Under the pieces are notes generated by a model. It ran no database searches, was not told the DNA's origin, and saw only the letters and a program-made list of their open reading frames with translations. From positions 16,309 through 80,308 of the forward strand of contig CAMSTY010000009.1 in the NCBI GenBank assembly GCA_947063875.1: a stretch of DNA of 64,000 bases. The letters run 5' to 3'. Positions 17,177 through 25,862 of the stretch are shown one piece after another; position 1 is the stretch's first letter; each line of letters begins with the position of its first letter. The translations under genes and the position numbers were made by a program. The stretch comes from an uncultured bacterium. Lineage in GTDB: Bacteria > Bacillota > Clostridia > Lachnospirales > Lachnospiraceae.

Positions 17177-18832
17177 ATGAGGCATAGCATTAAACAGGAT
17201 GTGATGATACGGATCGCCCTTATTTTTTTTGTGGTGATTATTAGTGGGATTGTGACAACCACTGGTATGAGCAGAGTGAGAAAAAACAGCAAATCCACGG
17301 AAGAGTGGACAGAGATTCATGCGTTGGTACTGACTGCGGAGAAAGCGCATTATGGATGGGTGGAGAATTTGTGTTCCGCCGTTACCATAGGAACGGATTT
17401 TACCGGAAGTACGGATTATACAGGATGTGTACTGGGAAAATGGTTTTATGATCCGGATGTATCCCAAATCCCGAATGACCAGGTATTACAGCTGATTGAG
17501 CAGATGAAGCCGATCCATCAGGCGATCCATGAATCGGCAGAGACAATACTGGAATTGAGCAAGACGGATCAGAAGGCTGCAAATGACATGTACCTCAACA
17601 GTACGAAGGCAAACGTAGAAAAGCTGGTCGGGCTTTTGGATCAGGTGGGCGAGATTACCAATAACGAGGTGTCTGATAATCAGAAGGATTTGCTTCGTTC
17701 GGTATCTATGACAAAGGCGATGGCTGCCGTTACGGTGATTATCACGTTGGTTGCATGTATTTTGCTGGTGATTTATGTGATGAAGCGGATTGTGGAACCG
17801 TTGCAGACGGTTACGGAATCCAGCCGGAGCCTGTCAGAAGGAAATCTGAATTTCCATATTGATGTGGATAGCAAGGATGAGATCGGAGTATTGGCCGACA
17901 GTTTAAACACTTCCGTAAAGAACCTGAAGCTTTACATATCGGATATTACGGATGTATTGAACGGGATGGCGGGCGGCAATCTTGCAAGCAAGAGCAGCAT
18001 TCAGTATATTGGCGATTTTGTGCAGATTCAGAGGGCGATTGAGACGATTGGCCATGAGATGAGCGAGACCATGGAGCAGATTCATTCTTCTGCCAGCCAG
18101 GTGGATGCCGGTTCCAATCAGGTGGCAGATGGCGCTCAGAACCTGGCTCAGGGAGCTACGGAACAGGCTTCTGAGGTAGATAATCTGATGCATATGATCG
18201 AACAGGTTACGGAACAGATCAACAATAACGCCGAGAGTGCTGCGATCACTACCAGGGAAGCCGATCAGGTAGGGGAAAAGATCGATGTCTGCAACGGACA
18301 GATGCAGGAGATGGCAGAGGCTATGCGCCAGATCAGTTCCTGTTCCGGAGAGATCCAGCATATTATCAAGACGATTGAAGATATTGCGTTCCAGACCAAT
18401 ATTCTGGCATTGAACGCGGCAGTAGAGGCGGCGCGTGCAGGAAGCGCAGGAAAAGGGTTTGCTGTGGTGGCAGATGAGGTGCGCAATCTGGCGGCGAAGA
18501 GCGCCGATGCGGCTAAGGATACCACAGAACTGATTGAGAAGACCCTGCATATGGTAGATAACGGTTCCAAACTGACAGACCTGACTCAGGAATCTTTAGG
18601 CTCTGTGGTGGATGGAGCAAGAATTGTAACCGAACAGATTAAGGTGATTTCTACGGCATCTGCGGAGCAGGAAGTAGCGATTAACCGTATTAAAGACAGC
18701 ATTACTCAGATTTCCACGGTGATTCAGTCTAACTCTGCGACATCAGAAGAAAGTGCGGCAGCCAGCGAACAGCTGGCAGGACAGGCGCAGATTCTGAAGA
18801 GGCTGATTGGAAAGTTTCAGTTGGGAAGATAG
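17177..18832 (+). CDS. Methyl-accepting chemotaxis protein with extracytoplasmic CZB zinc-binding domain
   Basis: A 551-residue chemoreceptor. TM1 (about 13-31) and TM2 (about 182-201) flank a sensor that matches the chemoreceptor zinc-binding (CZB) family: HYGWVENL (His58), CVLGKWFYD (Cys84) and HQAIH (His114, His118) supply the three-His/one-Cys zinc site. CZB domains are most often cytoplasmic; here the domain should face outside. HAMP and signalling domains follow, with [23 protein letters not shown] 17177 is chosen for GAGGTGA 5 nt upstream; the frame is open earlier. Known CZB receptors sense zinc or oxidants such as hypochlorous acid; which applies here is unknown. Confidence 0.88.
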   Translation: MRHSIKQDVMIRIALIFFVVIISGIVTTTGMSRVRKNSKSTEEWTEIHALVLTAEKAHYGWVENLCSAVTIGTDFTGSTDYTGCVLGKWFYDPDVSQIPNDQVLQLIEQMKPIHQAIHESAETILELSKTDQKAANDMYLNSTKANVEKLVGLLDQVGEITNNEVSDNQKDLLRSVSMTKAMAAVTVIITLVACILLVIYVMKRIVEPLQTVTESSRSLSEGNLNFHIDVDSKDEIGVLADSLNTSVKNLKLYISDITDVLNGMAGGNLASKSSIQYIGDFVQIQRAIETIGHEMSETMEQIHSSASQVDAGSNQVADGAQNLAQGATEQASEVDNLMHMIEQVTEQINNNAESAAITTREADQVGEKIDVCNGQMQEMAEAMRQISSCSGEIQHIIKTIEDIAFQTNILALNAAVEAARAGSAGKGFAVVADEVRNLAAKSADAAKDTTELIEKTLHMVDNGSKLTDLTQESLGSVVDGARIVTEQIKVISTASAEQEVAINRIKDSITQISTVIQSNSATSEESAAASEQLAGQAQILKRLIGKFQLGR

Positions 18833-18876
18833 GCTGGGCAGTGGGTCAACAGAGATAACCGAGTAAAGAGTGATTG

Positions 18877-18902
18877 AAAAAGCGGACAAACGTCCGCTTT
18901 TT
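18877..18902. terminator. Bidirectional terminator between the chemoreceptor and YprB-like genes
   Basis: AAAAAGCGGAC (18877-18887) and GTCCGCTTTTT (18892-18902) form a compact GC stem flanked by A and T runs, between convergent genes. Confidence 0.92.
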
Positions 18903-18908
18903 CGATTA

Positions 18909-20012
18909 TCAGACAGATGCGCTGCAAAGGTATTGCAAGAGCTGGGCAATGTACGAAGAAAAGCATTCTTCCTCTGTCAGATCAATGTCAGAGAGGGAGA
19001 CATAGGTGAGTTTATCTTTGGGTTCTTTTTTCATGGCAGGTTCCCAGATGGGAGAAAACTGAGGAAGGAAACAACCTTCCTTCTTGGTGTAGCATGTCTT
19101 GGCAGTAGCTTTTACGCGGGCTTTTTTGTCAACATATTCTCCGATGCTTTTATGTATGGCAGTGTCTTCAATAGGAAGATAATAGTAATCCTGGTAGTTT
19201 GGATAATAATGTTTCAAGGTACCTTCATAAAGTTCAATGAAAATGGAGAACTGATTGCCCTGTGCCTGACATTGAACCAGAGATTTTTGCGTATGAAAAG
19301 GGACAGGGATCGGATAGTCGCTTTGGCAGGTGAGTTCTAACAGTTGTCTGGGAACGCCGCTGGGATCATATGTCTGGCGGATGTCCTGGCGGATAAAACG
19401 AAACGGATGTTCCAGAAAGTCCGGATAACTGAGGATAGGGAGAATAGCTGGCATTCCTTTCAAATCATCTTCATTGTGCAGAATTAAAAGGTCATAGAGA
19501 CGACGGCTGCGGGTAGAAAGGTATTTTTCATAAATCGGAATCAGTTCTCCCCCTGAGAGGGTGTCCATACGGGAAATTCCGAGAAAAGATTCTATGGCCT
19601 TTTGTTTTAAACTGGCCAATCCCAAAAGTCTTCGATAGGGTTTGATCCGGCGGTAAATATCGATGCTGGTAATGCCGGAGAAGTCATAGGAAAGGCCAAA
19701 ACGGGCGCAACGTTTCTTAAGATAAGGAATGTCAAAGCCGTCTCCGTTGAAATGAAGCAGAATCCGAAAATTTTTTAAAAAGGAAAAAAAGGAATGAAGA
19801 AGTTCCTCTTCCGATTCGGCGGTATCGGCAAACCATTGGACCAGACGCCACTGCCGGTCGCAAAAGAAGGTACAGCCGATCAGGTACAGGCTGGAATAAT
19901 CGCCGGAAAACCCGGTGGTTTCGATATCGAAAAAAAGGATTTCCTCGAGTTTGCCGATTCGCTCCAGCGGGTAGGTAAAAGGCAGGTCGAAAGGCTTATG
20001 AATAGTAATCAT
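18909..20012 (-). CDS. YprB-type RNase H-like 3'-5' exonuclease
   Basis: A 367-residue protein. The DEDD-type exonuclease core is visible: ILFFDIETTG (first acidic pair), HFNGDGFDIPYL (second Asp), and LLILHNEDDL near the end of the fold (about 20-200). The C-terminal 150 residues are unassigned. Proteins of the YprB/RNase_H_2 family are predicted to degrade nucleic acid; the substrate is not established. It is transcribed divergently from ruvA, and the two share a short intergenic region with back-to-back promoters, which may tie it to DNA repair. Confidence 0.8.
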   Translation of the reverse strand: MITIHKPFDLPFTYPLERIGKLEEILFFDIETTGFSGDYSSLYLIGCTFFCDRQWRLVQWFADTAESEEELLHSFFSFLKNFRILLHFNGDGFDIPYLKKRCARFGLSYDFSGITSIDIYRRIKPYRRLLGLASLKQKAIESFLGISRMDTLSGGELIPIYEKYLSTRSRRLYDLLILHNEDDLKGMPAILPILSYPDFLEHPFRFIRQDIRQTYDPSGVPRQLLELTCQSDYPIPVPFHTQKSLVQCQAQGNQFSIFIELYEGTLKHYYPNYQDYYYLPIEDTAIHKSIGEYVDKKARVKATAKTCYTKKEGCFLPQFSPIWEPAMKKEPKDKLTYVSLSDIDLTEEECFSSYIAQLLQYLCSASV

Positions 20013-20065
20013 AGGAGAACTCCTGTTCTTATTGTCAGAATATTTGTGATTGGGTATACAAAATG

Positions 20066-20094
20066 ATTATAGCGGTGGCAAAATATAAAGTCAA
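20066..20094 (-). promoter_or_regulatory. Sigma-A promoter of the YprB-like gene
   Basis: Minus strand: TTGACT (20094-20089), 17-bp spacer, TATAAT (20071-20066). Confidence 0.8.
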
Positions 20095-20140
20095 CGGAAA
20101 CAGTAATAACGGAAAACGAAAATCTGTTCGACAGGTGCCT

Positions 20141-20169
20141 TTGACTTGCACTTGTTATTCTGATATGAT
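20141..20169 (+). promoter_or_regulatory. Sigma-A promoter of the ruvA operon
   Basis: TTGACT (20141-20146), 17-bp spacer, TATGAT (20164-20169), about 40 bp before the ruvA start. No LexA-type GAACN4GTTC box is seen here. Confidence 0.8.
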
Positions 20170-20209
20170 ATGATGTCAGAGACAGTTTTAAATGAGAGGA
20201 GCCATAATA

Positions 20210-20833
20210 GTGTTTTCTTATATAAAAGGGACTTTGGCAGAGGTTCTGGAGGATATGATTGTGGTGGAGGCGGGCAGTATCGGGTGGAATATCCATGTGC
20301 CGCTGTCCGTGTTGGAACGTCTGCCGTCTGTCGGCGAAAAGGTGAGGGTATATACGTCCTTTCAGGTGCGTGAGGATGCTATGACCCTATATGGCTTTTT
20401 GGGCAGACAGGATCTGCAGATGTTCCGGATGCTTCTGGGTGTGAATGGCGTCGGCCCGAAAGCGGCATTGGGGATTCTGTCCACGATGCGGACGGAGGAC
20501 CTTAAGATGGCAGTCATCTCCGAGGATGCAAAAAGTATCGCCAGGGCGCCGGGGATTGGCCCCAAGACGGCCCAAAGGGTGATTCTGGACTTGAAGGACC
20601 GCATCAAAACGGAAGACCTTCTGCCTGGAGGATGGTCCGGGGCAGAGGCGGCGCCAGGGATGGCCCCGCCAGCGGCGGCCGCCGACGGGGCGGCAAAGGA
20701 GGCTGTTGAGGCTTTGGTTGCCCTGGGATACTCCTTATCCGAAGCATCCAAGGCGGTAAGACAGACGCCGCTGGAGGAGAAGATGACGGCAGAGGCGATA
20801 CTAAAGGCTTCCCTTAAATATCTGGTATCTTAA
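20210..20833 (+). CDS. ruvA: Holliday junction branch-migration protein RuvA
   Basis: A 207-residue subunit that binds the four-way junction and loads the RuvB motor. It starts MFSYIKGTLAEV (OB-fold domain), contains LLGVNGVGPKAAL and APGIGPKTAQRVILDLKD (the two helix-hairpin-helix motifs) and ends with the mobile RuvB-contacting domain (ALVALGYSLSEASKAV). GTG 20210 is chosen over the in-frame ATG 20192 because AGAGGAG lies 8 nt before it and family members begin at this point. ruvB follows 18 bp later. Confidence 0.95.
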   Translation: MFSYIKGTLAEVLEDMIVVEAGSIGWNIHVPLSVLERLPSVGEKVRVYTSFQVREDAMTLYGFLGRQDLQMFRMLLGVNGVGPKAALGILSTMRTEDLKMAVISEDAKSIARAPGIGPKTAQRVILDLKDRIKTEDLLPGGWSGAEAAPGMAPPAAAADGAAKEAVEALVALGYSLSEASKAVRQTPLEEKMTAEAILKASLKYLVS

Positions 20834-20851
20834 ACGGAGAGGAAGCAGAAC

Positions 20852-21850
20852 ATGGAACGAAGAATAATCACAACAGAGATAACAGAAGAAGATCGGGCGA
20901 TGGAACCGAATCTTCGTCCCCAGATGCTGACAGAATATATCGGACAGGAGAAGATCAAGGCAAACCTGAAGGTCTATATCGATGCGGCGAAGGGGCGGGG
21001 AGAATCTTTGGATCATGTGTTGTTTTATGGGCCTCCGGGATTGGGGAAGACAACGCTCTCCGGAATCATCGCCAATGAAATGGGGGTTCATATGAAAGTC
21101 ACCTCCGGACCCGCGATAGAAAAGCCGGGAGAGATGGCAGCGATTCTCAACAACCTGCAGGAAGGGGACGTGCTTTTTGTGGATGAGATTCATCGTCTCA
21201 ACCGGCAGGTGGAAGAGGTGCTTTATCCGGCCATGGAAGATTTTGCCATTGATATTATGCTGGGAAAGGAGTCGTCAGCCAGATCCATCCGTCTGGACCT
21301 GCCTCATTTTACCCTGGTAGGGGCTACCACGAGGGCGGGACTTTTGACAGCGCCGCTGAGGGATCGTTTCGGAGTGGTGCAAAAGCTGGAATTTTATACG
21401 CCGAAGGAATTGACCGTGATTGTCCGGCGGTCTGCCAAGGTATTGGGGGTGGAGATTGACGAGGAGGGGGCGGCAGAGATTGCCCGCCGCTCCCGGGGGA
21501 CGCCGCGGCTGGCCAACCGGCTGCTCAAGAGGGTGAGGGATTTCGCCCAGGTCAAGTATCACGGCGCAATCACCAAGGAAGTGTCGGACTTTGCCCTGGA
21601 TATTCTGGATGTGGATAAGATGGGGCTGGATAACAATGACAGGAATATCCTATTGACAATTATTGATAAGTTTGACGGCGGCCCTGTCGGGTTGGATACT
21701 CTGGCAGCGGCCCTGGGAGAGGATGCGGGGACGTTGGAAGATGTCTATGAGCCATATTTATTGATGAATGGCTTTCTGAACAGGACCCCCAGGGGAAGAG
21801 TGGCCACAAGACATGCGTACCAGCATCTGGACATGCCATATGTCGGATAG
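20852..21850 (+). CDS. ruvB: Holliday junction ATP-dependent helicase RuvB
   Basis: A 332-residue AAA+ motor driving branch migration. Motifs: [15 protein letters not shown], Walker [13 protein letters not shown], Walker [12 protein letters not shown], sensor 1 GATTRAGLL, and the arginine-finger/winged-helix region ending [16 protein letters not shown]. Complete length for the family; second gene of the operon. Confidence 0.97.
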   Translation: MERRIITTEITEEDRAMEPNLRPQMLTEYIGQEKIKANLKVYIDAAKGRGESLDHVLFYGPPGLGKTTLSGIIANEMGVHMKVTSGPAIEKPGEMAAILNNLQEGDVLFVDEIHRLNRQVEEVLYPAMEDFAIDIMLGKESSARSIRLDLPHFTLVGATTRAGLLTAPLRDRFGVVQKLEFYTPKELTVIVRRSAKVLGVEIDEEGAAEIARRSRGTPRLANRLLKRVRDFAQVKYHGAITKEVSDFALDILDVDKMGLDNNDRNILLTIIDKFDGGPVGLDTLAAALGEDAGTLEDVYEPYLLMNGFLNRTPRGRVATRHAYQHLDMPYVG

Positions 21851-21912
21851 CATTGCCGACGGATGTGAAAAACTACAAAGAAAAAGCCAGGAAAGATCAG
21901 AGGTCAGGTAAC

Positions 21913-22293
21913 ATGAATCAAAAGAACCAGATGGAAGTATTGATCGATGGAAAGATATATAAGCTGAGCGGGGCTGAAGAGGAGATGTATCTCCAGAAGG
22001 TTGCCGCTTATCTGAACGGAAAGATAGGGAAACTGCGGGAAGAAGAAGGATTTTCCCGTTTGAGTTCGGACTATCAGGCAGTGCTTCTCCAGCTGAACAT
22101 TGCAGACGACTATTTTAAGGAGGAAGAGCGTGCAAACCAGCTGGAGAGTGAGAAATCAGAATTGGAAAAGGAGATCTACAGTCTGAAACATGAACTGATT
22201 ACCACGCAGATGAAGATGGAAAAGATGGAAAAAGAGCGCGAGAAACGGGAAAAGCCAAGACAGAGAGAACAGTCAAAGGCGATATCTCTTTGA
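21913..22293 (+). CDS. zapA: Cell-division protein ZapA
   Basis: A 126-residue protein with an N-terminal beta-strand region (MEVLIDGKIYKLSG) and a long coiled coil (about 60-115, rich in Glu/Lys). This is the ZapA layout, which crosslinks FtsZ filaments at the septum. ATG 21913 is used; the frame extends upstream, but the coding similarity starts here. The C-terminal tail is highly charged. It lies between ruvB and the U32 peptidase gene, a common order in Clostridia. Confidence 0.8.
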   Translation: MNQKNQMEVLIDGKIYKLSGAEEEMYLQKVAAYLNGKIGKLREEEGFSRLSSDYQAVLLQLNIADDYFKEEERANQLESEKSELEKEIYSLKHELITTQMKMEKMEKEREKREKPRQREQSKAISL

Positions 22294-22311
22294 TCAGAGA
22301 GGAGAGACGGG

Positions 22312-24531
22312 TTGAAGCCAAAGGTGGAGATCCTGGCGCCGGCTGGTTCCTGGGAAAGCATGGCTGCTGCGATTAATGCGGGAGCAGACGCCGTGTATAT
22401 GGGAGGGAGCCGGTTCGGGGCCCGGGCTTATGCGGACAATCCGCAGGAAGAGGACTTTCTGCGGGCGATTGATTATGTGCATTTACATGGTAAGAAGCTG
22501 TACATGACAGTGAATACGCTGGTAAAAGAGGAGGAAATCGGGCAAGCGGCTGATTTTCTGCGGCCTTATTACCGTCAGGGATTGGACGCGGCGATTGTAC
22601 AGGATCTGGGGGTTTTTTCCTTAATCCGGGATTGTTTTCCAAAACTTCCGATTCACGCCAGTACACAGATGACCGTTACCGGGTACCGGTTCGCAAAATT
22701 GTTAAAGGAACTGGGGGCGGCGCGGATTGTGACGGCGAGAGAGTTGTCGCTGGAGGAGATTGCCGAGATTCGGGATCACGCGGATATCGAGATCGAAAGC
22801 TTCGTCCATGGGGCGTTGTGTTACTGTTATTCGGGACAATGCCTGCTCAGCAGTTTGATCGGGGGGCGAAGCGGCAACCGGGGACGCTGCGCCCAGCCAT
22901 GCAGACTGCCCTATGAGGCAAATAAGGCAAAAGGATCTCGCGGCCCCAGGCAGAATCGTTATCTGATGAACCTGAAGGATTTGTGCACTTTGGATCTTCT
23001 GCCGGATATTCTGGAGGCGGGGGTGTATTCTCTGAAAATTGAAGGGCGGATGAAGAGTCCCCGCTATACGGCCGGAGTGGTTCATATATATAGAAAGTAT
23101 GTGGATCAGTACCTGGAGAGAGGGCGCGCCGGTTACCGGGTGGACCCGGAGGATAAGAGATTTCTGCTGGAATTATTCGACCGGGGAGGTTTTACGGACG
23201 GCTATTATCGAAAGCATAATGGCCGGGATATGATTGCGCTTGGGGAAAAGCCTGCCTTCCGGGAGGTAGATCCGGGACTTTTGGCCGATCTGGACCAGGA
23301 ATATGTGAAGAAAAAGAGGCAGGAGCCAGTAAGCGGGCGTCTGACTGTCCGGGAGGGCGAGCCGGTATGCCTGGAACTGGAAAGCACGGGAGGAAAGGAA
23401 ACGGCTGCGGTATCCGGCGCGGTGGTTCAGACGGCGCAGAATCAGCCGATGACAAAGGAGCGTCTTTTCAAACAGATGAACAAGACGGGAGATTCTCCGT
23501 TTTCCTTTACGGATTTGCAGGTGGATCTTGCGGGGGATTGTTTTCTGCCAGTACAAGAACTGAACGAACTGCGCAGGCAGGGACTCAGAAAACTGGAGCA
23601 AAAGATTCTGGAGCAATACCGCAGGGATGGGGAGCGCCTGCCGGAAGACAGGCCGGGCAATCAGCCGGAAGATGGGACCTTTGCGGGCAACGCTGCACTG
23701 CGCCTACATGTCTCCCTGGAAGAAAGGGAAGGACTGGCGGAAGCGGCGAGCCATCCGGATGTGGATGAGATTTATCTGGACGCGTGTGGTTTTCCGGCGG
23801 AAAGCTGGCTGGATGCGGTAACTGCCTGCCGGAGGGCAGGAAAGGCATGCGGCCTGATTTTGCCGCATATTTTTCGGAGAAAAGCAGAACAATACTTTAA
23901 GAAACATATCCGGGAATTGAAGGAAGCTGGCTTTGATGAACTGGTGCTGCGTTCTCTGGAGGAACCGGAATTTTTAAAAGAGCAGGGCCTGGAGATTCCG
24001 ATGGTGTTTGATGCCAATCTTTACGGGATGAATGGCCGGGCATGTACGCAGCTGAGGAGGATGGGAGCGTCACGGCTGACGCTGCCGCTGGAATTGAATG
24101 AAAGAGAACTGCAAAGGCTGACGAAGGCACAGGCAGGCAAAGGAGCCGGCCGGGATTGGGAACTTATGGCTTACGGGCATATTCCCGCTATGGTTTCGGC
24201 CCAGTGCATCCGGCGCACCACAGGAGAATGCAGCAGGCAGCCGGAGGTGATTTTTATAAAGGACCGGACAGGAAAGCGTTTGCCGGTGAAGAACCACTGC
24301 CGTTTCTGCTACAATACCATCTACAATCCGGACCCGCTTTCCCTGCTGGGGCTGAAACGTCAGGTGGAGAAGCTGGGAGTCCGGGCATTGCGCCTTTCTT
24401 TTACTGTGGAGGAGCCGGGGCAGATTCGTGAGGTATTGGATGCGTATGGGGATCATTTCCGGAGAGGGAAGGACGCAGCGGCGCCTCCTGCCGGATTTAC
24501 CCGGGGACATTTTAAGCGCGGCGTGGAGTGA
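22312..24531 (+). CDS. U32 family peptidase (RlhA/YrrO-like) with C-terminal DUF3656-type region
   Basis: A 739-residue protein starting with EILAPAGSWESMAAAINAGA, then GADAVYMGG. The U32 signature IESFVHGALCYCYSGQC and following RGRCAQPCR supply the conserved cysteines; FKCR-like CRFCYN lies near the C-terminus. U32 proteins include collagenase-like peptidases and rRNA/tRNA hydroxylation factors with Fe-S clusters (RlhA, TrhP), so an RNA-modification role is possible as well as proteolysis. The start is TTG 22312 with GAGAGGAGA upstream. The next gene begins 2 bp after the stop. Confidence 0.85.
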   Translation: MKPKVEILAPAGSWESMAAAINAGADAVYMGGSRFGARAYADNPQEEDFLRAIDYVHLHGKKLYMTVNTLVKEEEIGQAADFLRPYYRQGLDAAIVQDLGVFSLIRDCFPKLPIHASTQMTVTGYRFAKLLKELGAARIVTARELSLEEIAEIRDHADIEIESFVHGALCYCYSGQCLLSSLIGGRSGNRGRCAQPCRLPYEANKAKGSRGPRQNRYLMNLKDLCTLDLLPDILEAGVYSLKIEGRMKSPRYTAGVVHIYRKYVDQYLERGRAGYRVDPEDKRFLLELFDRGGFTDGYYRKHNGRDMIALGEKPAFREVDPGLLADLDQEYVKKKRQEPVSGRLTVREGEPVCLELESTGGKETAAVSGAVVQTAQNQPMTKERLFKQMNKTGDSPFSFTDLQVDLAGDCFLPVQELNELRRQGLRKLEQKILEQYRRDGERLPEDRPGNQPEDGTFAGNAALRLHVSLEEREGLAEAASHPDVDEIYLDACGFPAESWLDAVTACRRAGKACGLILPHIFRRKAEQYFKKHIRELKEAGFDELVLRSLEEPEFLKEQGLEIPMVFDANLYGMNGRACTQLRRMGASRLTLPLELNERELQRLTKAQAGKGAGRDWELMAYGHIPAMVSAQCIRRTTGECSRQPEVIFIKDRTGKRLPVKNHCRFCYNTIYNPDPLSLLGLKRQVEKLGVRALRLSFTVEEPGQIREVLDAYGDHFRRGKDAAAPPAGFTRGHFKRGVE

Positions 24532-24533
24532 AT

Positions 24534-25862
24534 ATGGTCAATGTGATTATTGAAGTGTCAAAGTATCTGATGATACTGTTGATGGCAGTTTACACATATC
24601 TGAATTTCAGCTATTTCAGGTATCGTGAGGAATGGGGGCAGAAACGGGTGTGCCGCCGGCAGAACGTCGCCATGTTTCTTATGCATTTTGTGGCATATCT
24701 GATTCTGTATCTGAAGTCCGAGGATGAACGAGTTGCGCTTTTTTATCTGGCGCAGGTGGTGTTCTTAGGGGCGTATATTGGCTTGTATCAGATCTTTTAC
24801 CGGAATCTGACACGAATCCTGGTCAATAATATGTGCATGCTGCTCTGTGTGAGCTGGATTATGATGACGCGCCTCTCTCTGGATAAGGCGTTGCGCCAGT
24901 TTGTGATTGTCGCCCTGGCGGCGCTTGTGACCTGGGTTATTCCATTTATCATGGACCGGGTATGGCAGCTGTCCCGGATTCCATGGGTTTATGCTTTTTT
25001 GGGACTGGCATGCCTGATCATCGTGTGGATGGTGGGCAATAACAGCTATGGGGCCCAGCTTTCCGTCAGTATGGGAGGATTTTCCCTGCAGCCTTCGGAA
25101 TTCGTTAAGATCAGCTTTGTGTTTTTTGTAGCGACCATGTTTTACCGGTCGGTGGATTTTCGGACCGTGGCGGTGACGACGGTGATGGCGGCCGCCCATG
25201 TGCTGGTGCTGGTGCTTTCCAAGGATTTGGGGAGTGCGCTGATCTTTTTTGTGACTTATCTGTCCATGCTGTTTGTGGCCACCGGCAACTGGTTTTATCT
25301 GCTGGCAGGGTCTCTGGGCGGATGCGGGGCATCCGTGCTGGCGTATGGGCTGTTTGTGCATGTGAGAACGCGTGTGGCGGCATGGAGAAATCCCTGGGCG
25401 GATATCGACAACCGGGGATATCAGATTACACAGTCGCTGTTTGCCATCGGGACCGGCGGCTGGTTCGGCATGGGACTGTTTCAGGGGATGCCCTACAAAA
25501 TCCCGGTGGTCGAAAAAGATTTCGTATTTGCGGCGATTTCCGAGGAGCTGGGGGGGATCTTTGCCGTCTGCGTGCTGCTGATCTGCCTGGGATGCTTTTT
25601 GCAGTTTATGATGGTAGCAGTGAGAATGCAGGCGCTTTTTTACAAGCTGATTGCCTTCGGCCTGGGAATGGAATATATCATACAGGTATTTCTGACGGTG
25701 GGGGGAGTGATCAAATTTATCCCGTCTACGGGGGTGACGCTGCCCTTGATCAGTTATGGAGGAAGTTCGGCCCTGAGTACATTTATCATGTTCGGAGTGG
25801 TTCAGGGGCTTTATATCCTGAAGAGAAATGATGAGGAGGACTATGAAGAAAGCGAGGCCTGA
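24534..25862 (+). CDS. SEDS-family peptidoglycan glycosyltransferase (FtsW/RodA/SpoVE)
   Basis: About 442 residues with around ten transmembrane segments. SEDS motifs are visible: SKDLGSALIFFVTYLSML, ITQSLFAIGTGGWFGMGL, FAAISEELGGIFAV and GVTLPLISYGGSSALSTF. It polymerises lipid II in partnership with a class B PBP; the next gene encodes one, with a 20-bp overlap, supporting a dedicated pair. Whether it serves elongation, division or sporulation cannot be decided from sequence. ATG 24534 is used after GTGGAG; a GTG at 24528 is also possible. Confidence 0.9.
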   Translation: MVNVIIEVSKYLMILLMAVYTYLNFSYFRYREEWGQKRVCRRQNVAMFLMHFVAYLILYLKSEDERVALFYLAQVVFLGAYIGLYQIFYRNLTRILVNNMCMLLCVSWIMMTRLSLDKALRQFVIVALAALVTWVIPFIMDRVWQLSRIPWVYAFLGLACLIIVWMVGNNSYGAQLSVSMGGFSLQPSEFVKISFVFFVATMFYRSVDFRTVAVTTVMAAAHVLVLVLSKDLGSALIFFVTYLSMLFVATGNWFYLLAGSLGGCGASVLAYGLFVHVRTRVAAWRNPWADIDNRGYQITQSLFAIGTGGWFGMGLFQGMPYKIPVVEKDFVFAAISEELGGIFAVCVLLICLGCFLQFMMVAVRMQALFYKLIAFGLGMEYIIQVFLTVGGVIKFIPSTGVTLPLISYGGSSALSTFIMFGVVQGLYILKRNDEEDYEESEA

